From Ligilactobacillus murinus DSM 20452 = NBRC 14221 (lineage in GTDB: Bacteria > Bacillota > Bacilli > Lactobacillales > Lactobacillaceae): a DNA stretch of 39,842 nucleotides. Numbering within the stretch: position 1 is the first letter of the stretch; the number at the start of each line of letters is the position of its first letter. Below are positions 28,501-34,598 of this stretch, in pieces. The stretch covers positions 1 through 39,842 of the forward strand of contig NZ_BCVJ01000014.1 of assembly GCF_001591685.1 (NCBI RefSeq). Direction: 5' to 3'. The notes beneath the pieces are model-generated. The model worked only from the letters and a program-made list of their open reading frames with translations, searched no databases and was not told where the DNA came from. The position numbers and the translations under genes are program-made.

Positions 28501-30204
28501 GCCTTTGCTTGGCAAAAAGCACACACGACTGTACAAAGCTTTGGGATCGACTTAGATACCGTCACAACTAATGATCCAGAACACGTCTTTGTCTATGCTG
28601 CTGTCACAGCTGGTAATGGAGTCAAAGCCTTTGCCCGTGACTACTTCACCGGAGATGTCTATGAAGCAAGTGTCAAAGATGGCTTAGCAACTTTTGAAGT
28701 CAAAGTCAAAAATACCAGTCGCCGGACTGTCTTATTAGGCTGGACGGAAGTAGCGGGACCGACCTTTAATGTGGTCCAAACTACAGCTTCCGATAAAGCT
28801 TATCTCGGAGTCGATGCGCGGCCAAGTAACCAACCACAACGTTATAACTTCGCTAATGTTGCTGAATTACAGACTGATCTAGTCCAAGAAAAGGCTGATC
28901 CAACTACTTTAGGTGCGCCAGGTGCACTACCAGGACATGCTTTGAGCGACTTAACGACCCGAAGCGAACCTAACTCAGAGATCAGTTTTGACTACCTTGA
29001 AGATAACAACTACAACTGGATCGGGGCCCAAGCGATCGCTGATGGCGTATACGATCCTAAGGCACAAACTTTCCATGTGACTGGGAAAGTTAGTCCAGAT
29101 GTGGTGCAATTGATCATGTTAGGCAATAGCGCTGATGAACAAGATCCACAAAATCACGTTTCATTCAACGAAGATGGGACTTTTGGCTTTGAATTCAACA
29201 TCAAGCCGACCGAACAACGTCCACTTGCCTATATCTACACCACAAAAGATGGTCAAAAGACACGTGGCACAGTTCAAGTCATCTTAGATACAGTCTTACC
29301 AACACTTGAATTTGAAAATGTCGCTAACTATGATTTTGATGGTAAAAATTATTACGTTTACACTAACGAACCAAACTTCACGATCAAAGGAACCGCCCAC
29401 GACAATCTTGATGGTTACCGCTTCTTCTTCAACGGAGATAACGAATTCCGTGAATTCCACCATTCGGGCATCAACCACGGAGGCAATCCATATGCTCCTT
29501 ACGGCTTTGAAAGAAGCTTTGCCTTAAATGATGAAAAGGGTGAGACACAACACGTCTACACATTAGATGTGCTCGATGTGACTGGTAATCACACGATCCG
29601 GAAGTTCTTTGTCTACTACCAACCTAAATCAGAGGTCCCAGCAGCCGTAGATGTTGAGCGCAACCATGCCGATGCATTCGTCGAACAATATCCAGAAACA
29701 GCCCTTCTGTTCTTCGATCCAGCGACCCAAAGCTTCCAAGAGCTCGATCCAGAAGGGTTCCATCCAGATGGCCTCTACAGCTTAGTCAATAAATACGGCA
29801 ATGTAGTGGCTGTGATGAATGTCTACACGGTCGAACCTGAAAAAGAATCAGATAGCTCTGAAAAACAGGAAAAACAAGATCAGGAACGACACGACCAAAA
29901 TGATCAAGACACTAAAGAAGATCAAGGTGCAAGCCAAGATCAAGAAAAAGAAAATACTGGAGCCGGCTTTGGTAAAGATGACACTACCGGTTCAGGCACA
30001 GATAAAAAACAAGTTACAGCAGCTAACAAACAAGTTGCTCCTGTGCTCCAAGATAAAGCCAAAACGCCTGCTACACCAGCAACTACTGACCTACCACAAA
30101 CAGGTGAAGCAAAACATCAAGCTTCGGTCTTAGGTCTCTTGGCGCTCGGCTTAGCTAGTCTCTTTACGCTGGTTGGTTTTGATCGTAAAAAAGAAACCAG
30201 ATAA
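25564..30204 (+). CDS. Sortase-anchored subtilase (lactocepin/C5a peptidase-like)
   Basis: A 1546-aa secreted cell-wall serine protease. The N-terminus has a KxYKxGKxW-type signal (KLYKAKKRW, 12-20) with likely cleavage after SALA. A Thr/Ala/Pro-rich stretch (45-115) follows. The S8 catalytic triad is Asp138 (VIDSG), His203 (QHGQHVAG) and Ser400 (MSGTSMAGP), with oxyanion Asn in SASNNG. An Fn3-like domain (about 480-600) and several beta-rich domains follow, then a charged spacer and LPQTG (1510-1514), a membrane helix and DRKKETR. His-to-Ser spacing is about 197 residues, with no room for the PA domain usual in lactocepins. It may digest milk or host proteins; the substrate is unknown. ATG 25564 has AAAAAGGATG; an upstream GTG at 25555 overlaps that site. 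Confidence 0.92.
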   Translation: MGHNYEEKRRYKLYKAKKRWVSAAIITASGAFLFLGTPSALADEAVTAEVTTTAQNEQQLQGTTQTQAEAKPSTQTPATESSTDVTQASTTATTADATQAPTTETPAPTTQADHEKGNVEGAWEQGYRGQGMVVAVIDSGADTTHKDFQQAPTDPKLSQADAQAKINELGYGSYASEKFPFVYNYASKSNDWIKDDGPGASQHGQHVAGIIGADGRPNGDDKYAVGVAPESQILALRVFNDQFADENTDDIAQAIYDAVNLGANVIQMSLGQGVAASDLNDVEQKAVQYAIDHGVFVSISASNNGHAGSIKTPDAPYSPGGANGSFEPFSSSTVANPGASRNALTVAAANSGQGAAANMADFSSWGPMQDFTLKPDISAPGVKIVSTGNDNGYKTMSGTSMAGPFAAGSAALVMQKLQKETSLKNAELVQATKALLMNTSQPLLDAISGVVVSPRRQGAGQINVGAAVASPVYITADDGTSSLSLRQLTESTKFNLTFTNLSNSDQTYTFDDLGGGFTEKRDDFTGHYYEEQLPGARVNGANKVVVKAGQTLTVPYTLDLTELTPGQLIEGWLRFTGDNGQSTLVVPFLGYFGDMTSEEVLDKKANDATNVYGGNYFVNEHNYPRGIADEESLKKLVNLDGDYNWQQVAKLYQDGKVAFSPNNDNKSDLLKPVAFVKQNLQDLKVVVLDQNGKVVRVVADEKGLDKSFYQSDRNQDVSLSVSMRNDPNTFDWNGMVYNDKTGESEVASDGQYTYRFVATLYNDGQKKVQTADYPIIIDTTAPTISNYKLTLDTAADKPSGHLSFDFSDTGAGFTDYSYAVVSINGKLFGHKLNEGASKFNDEAKLSGTANFELSPEELAAFTAAQNQVTVMVADTADNVGLFTSEVAGLTTTSQTVNVWNAVDGLGFDKDSKFYDAKTNGYTLVGGTTQPFYYNGQLVEPKADSTYSLNVNADAEKVVFTADQAGKDVLLTLNTATPKAAFAWQKAHTTVQSFGIDLDTVTTNDPEHVFVYAAVTAGNGVKAFARDYFTGDVYEASVKDGLATFEVKVKNTSRRTVLLGWTEVAGPTFNVVQTTASDKAYLGVDARPSNQPQRYNFANVAELQTDLVQEKADPTTLGAPGALPGHALSDLTTRSEPNSEISFDYLEDNNYNWIGAQAIADGVYDPKAQTFHVTGKVSPDVVQLIMLGNSADEQDPQNHVSFNEDGTFGFEFNIKPTEQRPLAYIYTTKDGQKTRGTVQVILDTVLPTLEFENVANYDFDGKNYYVYTNEPNFTIKGTAHDNLDGYRFFFNGDNEFREFHHSGINHGGNPYAPYGFERSFALNDEKGETQHVYTLDVLDVTGNHTIRKFFVYYQPKSEVPAAVDVERNHADAFVEQYPETALLFFDPATQSFQELDPEGFHPDGLYSLVNKYGNVVAVMNVYTVEPEKESDSSEKQEKQDQERHDQNDQDTKEDQGASQDQEKENTGAGFGKDDTTGSGTDKKQVTAANKQVAPVLQDKAKTPATPATTDLPQTGEAKHQASVLGLLALGLASLFTLVGFDRKKETR

Positions 30205-30218
30205 CAACTAAATAACGC

Positions 30219-30262
30219 AAAAATGCCACTCAGGATAGCTGCTATCCTTGAGTGGCATTTTT
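30219..30262. terminator. Bidirectional terminator after the subtilase gene
   Basis: AAAAATGCCACTCA..GGATAGC / GCTATCC..TGAGTGGCATTTTT, a long stem with A and T runs on both sides. It serves the subtilase gene and the convergent lipase-like gene. Confidence 0.92.
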
Positions 30263-30287
30263 ATATGGCGTCTAAATATAGACCCGA

Positions 30288-31814
30288 TCAATGTTTAAAC
30301 AGTTCCTTACTGGCTTTGGTGTCATCTTCTTGGATATTTTTAGCTACTTTCAATAAGTTCTTGTTAAAATCGGCTGTCTTAGTTCGATATTGTTGAACCT
30401 GCTGGAGATTTTTGGCAGCTTGTTCGCTGTCCCAGAGCCGTTCTTTGGTATACGGTGCGATCATTTCTTCGATCTCAGCATCTGACAAATGCTTTCTGAG
30501 CGCATAAGCACCTTGCGCGATCTCTTGGGCAATACTTACGATCTCATCTTCGAGCTCTTGTTGGGCATTCTTAAAAATAGTCGTGTATTCTTCACCGACA
30601 TCACGCGCTTTAGTCGCTACTGTCTGGGCTAATTCTTCTTGTAATGCGATCTTTTGGCTCCCACTGGCCGTCGCCAGTTGTTGTTGTAAACTAGTTACCT
30701 TACCTTGCCACTGACTAGCGAGTTTAGCTTCATTCACGACCGCCTGATATTCCTGTTGAAACTTAGCGTACAAAGCTCCATCACTCAATAAAAGTGACAA
30801 TAAATTTCTCGAAGAAACATTAGCCCCCGTGTTTTGGATCATTAACTCTAAATATTTATCGATCAAGTGTGAAATTTTGATCCCAGCTGCAAAAATATAG
30901 CCATGTTCGTTTAAATTAGCTTCTTTTAGTGTGCCATCAGCATTGATCTGATACTGGCCAAAATCATGACTTGAACCATACTTAGCATCAAAATCAAATG
31001 TCGTCGTAAATGACTTTGGCAATAGATAATGGACTTTACCGATCTCATCGACATCTTTTTTGTTCCGATTCAACATCGAAACGATATCAAAAGCGTTGAC
31101 GTAATACTCGATCTTGCCCTGCTCTTCTAAGGTTTGAATGTTGGCTTGCGCTTGTTTAGACATTTTATTGATGCTTTCCCGAGCATCGGGGCCTTGAAAT
31201 AACACGATCTTATCCAATTTAGCGATATCTTCTTTAGGCAAGTTAGCCACGGCTTGGATCGAGACCATCGTTCCTAACGAGTGACCGGTGACCGCCATTG
31301 TAGCGTTAGGTGCTTTCTTGCGCAATTCACTTATCTTGACCTGCATCGCTTTATTAGCAAGCTTTGCCTGAGGAATATAGGCATTGAATAAGGTAAATGA
31401 TCCGTTGTTGCTCACCCAATCATTTAAGGTATTCAGACTCATACCGTCACTGCCCCGAGTCGCAAAATATGTATGCTTAGTCGCACTATTCAACTTAGGG
31501 GTGTCCGTCACGTAGTAGGAGTTGTATCCAGCCTTTTCATCAGTCAATAAACCTTTTTGATACGTTTTTTCTTCACCAAACAAACTTTTTTCTTTTAGCG
31601 TCTCGAGTTTGTCGGGTTGGAGATAGACCTTGCTTGCATCATTGCCATAGGCGTCCTTGGCATTGGGAAATACAAATGAAGCATACTTCTTGTCAGACAT
31701 TTCCTTACTTTGCGATTTTGATAATTTCGTAAAGTTCATCCCTTCTTCACGTCCTATGTATGCTCCCTTAGCCAAATTTATATAGATATTGTTTGTTTCT
31801 TTTAAATCACTCAT
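30288..31814 (-). CDS. Lipase-like alpha/beta hydrolase with helical C-terminal domain
   Basis: A 508-aa protein without signal peptide or membrane helix. Residues 110-310 resemble class 3 lipases: FATRGSDG, nucleophile elbow VTGHSLGTMVS (Ser179), FQGPDA, VNAFDIVSML (Asp243 as likely acid) and SSHDFGQY (His283). Residues 330-508 are almost wholly helical and coiled-coil-like, ending in charged residues. A lipase at the N-terminus with a long helical C-terminal part recalls the reverse-order type VII secreted lipase toxin TslA of Staphylococcus aureus, but no secretion genes are in the window. The ATG at 31814 has GAGAGGA. It follows a small membrane protein gene by 21 bp. An ordinary intracellular lipase is the alternative. 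Confidence 0.75.
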   Translation of the reverse strand: MSDLKETNNIYINLAKGAYIGREEGMNFTKLSKSQSKEMSDKKYASFVFPNAKDAYGNDASKVYLQPDKLETLKEKSLFGEEKTYQKGLLTDEKAGYNSYYVTDTPKLNSATKHTYFATRGSDGMSLNTLNDWVSNNGSFTLFNAYIPQAKLANKAMQVKISELRKKAPNATMAVTGHSLGTMVSIQAVANLPKEDIAKLDKIVLFQGPDARESINKMSKQAQANIQTLEEQGKIEYYVNAFDIVSMLNRNKKDVDEIGKVHYLLPKSFTTTFDFDAKYGSSHDFGQYQINADGTLKEANLNEHGYIFAAGIKISHLIDKYLELMIQNTGANVSSRNLLSLLLSDGALYAKFQQEYQAVVNEAKLASQWQGKVTSLQQQLATASGSQKIALQEELAQTVATKARDVGEEYTTIFKNAQQELEDEIVSIAQEIAQGAYALRKHLSDAEIEEMIAPYTKERLWDSEQAAKNLQQVQQYRTKTADFNKNLLKVAKNIQEDDTKASKELFKH

Positions 31815-31835
31815 AATGTATTTCCTCTCAATTGA

Positions 31836-32210
31836 CTATCTAATATTTTTTATTTTGGAAGGTCTATTGGTATCATCAGGTATTATATATATTTCAAATC
31901 CATCTAGTTCCTTACTATTATTAAAAATACTTACTTCAATTCCCAACATTTTTGGACTAAATGCCATACTACGAACTACCCTTATTGATTCCCAATCATA
32001 TTTAATATCTGTAATATCATAATCTTTTATAATCACATACCTACTTTGTTTTTTCACATATTCCGTCATCTCTTTTTCATGTGCCTTCAAAAAAGCTACT
32101 TGGCGTTCTTTTTGTGCTGCTTGTCTCATTTCGACCACTTTCCTTGTTCCTCCTATTCCAGCTAGTACTAAAAGTATCGCAATAAGTACTAGGACTACTC
32201 TTTTCTTCAT
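31836..32210 (-). CDS. Small membrane-anchored protein of unknown function
   Basis: A 124-aa protein: one N-terminal transmembrane helix (about 4-22, VVLVLIAILLVLAGIGG), no lipobox cysteine, then an outward-facing domain of helix (24-53) and beta strands (YVIIKDYDITDIKYDWESIR and onward). I recognise no family. The ATG at 32210 has GGAGAAG. It heads a two-gene operon with the lipase-like gene and has its own promoter. The base composition is markedly AT-rich, and it contains no GATC site in 375 bp, unlike most neighbours, suggesting recent transfer. As partner of a possible toxin, an immunity role is conceivable but unproven. Confidence 0.7.
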   Translation of the reverse strand: MKKRVVLVLIAILLVLAGIGGTRKVVEMRQAAQKERQVAFLKAHEKEMTEYVKKQSRYVIIKDYDITDIKYDWESIRVVRSMAFSPKMLGIEVSIFNNSKELDGFEIYIIPDDTNRPSKIKNIR

Positions 32211-32271
32211 ATTTCTTCTCCTATAAAACCCTTACATAAATAAAAATCTAAATAACTAAGATACAAGATGA

Positions 32272-32300
32272 ATACTAGCATCTTTTCTAATTGTTTTCAA
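32272..32300 (-). promoter_or_regulatory. Promoter of the small membrane protein and lipase operon
   Basis: Minus-strand TTGAAA (32295-32300), 17-bp spacer, TAGTAT (32272-32277) with TGC extension. It lies 60 bp before the 124-aa gene, after the terminator of the acyltransferase operon. Confidence 0.6.
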
Positions 32301-32345
32301 TCCATTTTTTAATTTAAGTAATAATAACTTCTTAGTATTGCACAA

Positions 32346-32376
32346 AAATAAGGATGCTGGAAATTCCAACATCCTT
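32346..32376 (-). terminator. Terminator of the acyltransferase operon
   Basis: Minus-strand AAGGATGTTGGAA/TTCCAGCATCCTT stem followed by ATTTTTG, directly after the acyltransferase stop. Confidence 0.88.
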
Positions 32377-32379
32377 ATC

Positions 32380-34200
32380 CTATTTCTTAACTGGTGTCTT
32401 TTCAGCCCGTTTGAGTGCATCTTGGATACAATCGAGATACAACTTGCTGGCATCTTCACGTCCACCAAAGTGTGTCCCATCAGTGCCTTCAAAGACTTCT
32501 TGATGTGCTCGGGCAACTTGATCCCAGTCGCCGATCGTGATGAACTTGTATTTGCTTGGCAAAGTCCGTTCCCACACACCCAACTTATATGAGTTATACG
32601 AAGAATCGGCATGTCCATCATGCGGGGTGATGAAGATCAAATGATGCCCTGGTTTCAAGTCATCGATCACCTTTTGGGTTTGTTCTTGATAATCATCTAA
32701 CGAGTTGGTCCCGATACAGATCACCACATTTTTACGCAATTGCCCACTATTTTGTAGATTCATCAAAACATCATAGGCTAGGTTCATCGTGCGGTTACCT
32801 TCGGCGTCGATATCGACATCTGTCATGTGTTCCAACAGATAACTGCGACTGCCAAGCGTCACACTATCACCGATGATCGTCGTTCCAGCCGGAATACCTG
32901 TATTTTGATCGGTCGTTACTGATGTCTCTGTTTTAGGTGCGGTCGCTTTGGCATACGCCATATCGAGCTTACCGACATCTTGTTGGATCCCACCTAACAT
33001 CAAGTTTTCTTCCAACGAGGAGATCGTCGGTGCTTGTAAGCAGAGGAACACTCCAAAACCGATCGCTAGTGTCATAAATCCACCTAAAGGAGCCACGATC
33101 TGTTTGAAATTGACTTCACGCCCAGCCAATGAGACTGGCTTACCACGGAGAAGCGGCTCTAAGAAGTAATACGAGAAGCTCGCAAAAATAACTGATAAGA
33201 TCGTCGTCAAAAGCGCGGCGATCCCGTTACTGAACTGCTTGGATAAGACGACAAACAATGGCCAGTGGAACAGATAAACACTATAGCTGATATCTGCGAG
33301 GTAGACAAAGATCTGGGGCTCTTTTACATCCGGCGTTTTGCGGTGTAAGATATTAGCCCCAAAAATCGCACCCGCGGCAAAGAGACTCGCTAAAATAAAG
33401 CCAAACATGTAAGTCTCACGGCGATCAAAGCGCAGGAAGTAAGCCAAGATGAATAATAGTGCTAAATTTATCACCATAAAGGCTAAAGCTTTATTCTTAG
33501 TCCAATGTTTTTCAACACTTGCACTGAAAGCTGGCATCAGATCTTGGATCCCCGCGATCGATCCCAACATGCTCCCAACGAAAAATGGGAAGATGTGGGT
33601 CACGCTGGAGAAGTAGATCGGTGAAAATTCACTCAGGCCTTGAGCTCCTAGATACATTGCGGTCGCACTTCCTACGGCGAGTAAGGCTGAACCAGCTAGT
33701 ACCCGCAAGCGGAATTGTTTGACCGACGTTGAGACTTTGGTCAATAAGTAAAGTAAAAAGCCCCAGATCAAGTAAAATTGAACTTCGATCGCTAACGACC
33801 ACGTGTGGACGAACAAATGCGGAATAAAGCGCGATTCATACGTTCCACCCGTGTTGATCTCAAAGATGTTAGTCACAAACCCGACCGCTGATGTGATCTG
33901 ACGTGTCAGATCGGTGATGTAATCTTTACCGACCAACAAAGTGAACGGTAAAACGATACAGATCATCAAGACCAAGGGTGGCAAGATCCGCATCACGCGC
34001 CGATAATAGAAATCCCGCAACCTAAATTTTTGCGAGCGACTGAACTCATCGATGATCAAGGCGGTGATCAGATAGCCTGAGAACGTAAAGAAGATATCGA
34101 CCCCGATAAAGCCACCGGTATAGCGCATTTGAAAGAAGTGATATAAGAGCACACAGATCAGACCCGTGATCCGGATCAAACTAAACCATTTGATTCTCAT
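32380..34200 (-). CDS. OatA-type acyltransferase with C-terminal SGNH domain
   Basis: A 606-aa membrane enzyme. Residues 1-385 form the ten-or-so-helix acyltransferase-3 domain, starting SLIRITGLICVLLYHFF and FIGVDIFFTFSGYLITALI. Residues 430-600 form an extracytoplasmic SGNH esterase fold with IIGDSVTLGSR (Ser446), ICIGTNSLDD and DGTHFGG (Asp and His near 575). This is the architecture of peptidoglycan O-acetyltransferase OatA, which acetylates muramic acid and gives lysozyme resistance; acetylation of another envelope polymer is possible. Position 8 of the first motif is Arg-Ile-Thr-Gly rather than the common RgiaAl. Its ATG overlaps the stop of the MORN gene (ATGA), so they are translationally coupled. 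Confidence 0.87.
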   Translation of the reverse strand: MRIKWFSLIRITGLICVLLYHFFQMRYTGGFIGVDIFFTFSGYLITALIIDEFSRSQKFRLRDFYYRRVMRILPPLVLMICIVLPFTLLVGKDYITDLTRQITSAVGFVTNIFEINTGGTYESRFIPHLFVHTWSLAIEVQFYLIWGFLLYLLTKVSTSVKQFRLRVLAGSALLAVGSATAMYLGAQGLSEFSPIYFSSVTHIFPFFVGSMLGSIAGIQDLMPAFSASVEKHWTKNKALAFMVINLALLFILAYFLRFDRRETYMFGFILASLFAAGAIFGANILHRKTPDVKEPQIFVYLADISYSVYLFHWPLFVVLSKQFSNGIAALLTTILSVIFASFSYYFLEPLLRGKPVSLAGREVNFKQIVAPLGGFMTLAIGFGVFLCLQAPTISSLEENLMLGGIQQDVGKLDMAYAKATAPKTETSVTTDQNTGIPAGTTIIGDSVTLGSRSYLLEHMTDVDIDAEGNRTMNLAYDVLMNLQNSGQLRKNVVICIGTNSLDDYQEQTQKVIDDLKPGHHLIFITPHDGHADSSYNSYKLGVWERTLPSKYKFITIGDWDQVARAHQEVFEGTDGTHFGGREDASKLYLDCIQDALKRAEKTPVKK

Positions 34201-34568
34201 TTGTCTTTGTACTCTCCTTTAACATAGTTACCGGCTTGTACGACGTGGTCTTTATCCTGCAATTTACCCGCGCCATTTGCGACACCTTTATGGAAGATCC
34301 CCGTAAAGGTCCAGCCGTTATGTGACTTGAAAGTGCCCCGACCTTCGAAATGTCCGTCTTTGAAGCCACCGGTGTAAACATCGCCGTTTTTGAACTTGAG
34401 CGTACCTTTGACGGGCTTACCCTCATTTGTCGTACCTGTATATGTGCTGCCATCTTGGAAAGTCAACGTGGTCTTCTTTTCACCTGCATTGCTGAAAAAA
34501 GTCAGCAACACGCAAGCCACGATCAAGATCCCTGAGGCTAGCAAGATAATATTTTTTCTACCCCACAT
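34197..34568 (-). CDS. Membrane-anchored MORN-repeat protein
   Basis: A 123-aa protein with an N-terminal transmembrane helix (about 6-25) and three MORN-type repeats outside: YTGTTNEGKPVKGTLKFKNG, YTGGFKDGHFEGRGTFKSHN and FTGIFHKGVANGAGKLQD. In other proteins MORN repeats mediate protein or lipid contacts. The overlap with the acyltransferase start and the 30-bp gap to the CAP surface protein gene upstream place it in one operon, so it may assist or recruit the acyltransferase at the envelope. The ATG at 34568 has a GGATAGGT site. No catalytic motif is seen. Confidence 0.82.
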   Translation of the reverse strand: MWGRKNIILLASGILIVACVLLTFFSNAGEKKTTLTFQDGSTYTGTTNEGKPVKGTLKFKNGDVYTGGFKDGHFEGRGTFKSHNGWTFTGIFHKGVANGAGKLQDKDHVVQAGNYVKGEYKDK

Positions 34569-34598
34569 ATTACCTATCCTTATGTTTCAGATTTCTAA

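Noticed and set aside
31836-32210. Lipoprotein assignment for the 124-aa protein
   Set aside because: There is no cysteine after the hydrophobic segment, so no lipobox; it is better described as a single-pass membrane protein.
32256-32621. A 121-codon minus-strand open frame across the end of the acyltransferase gene
   Set aside because: It overlaps the SGNH domain in another frame, runs through the terminator, has no ribosome-binding site and no protein-like pattern.
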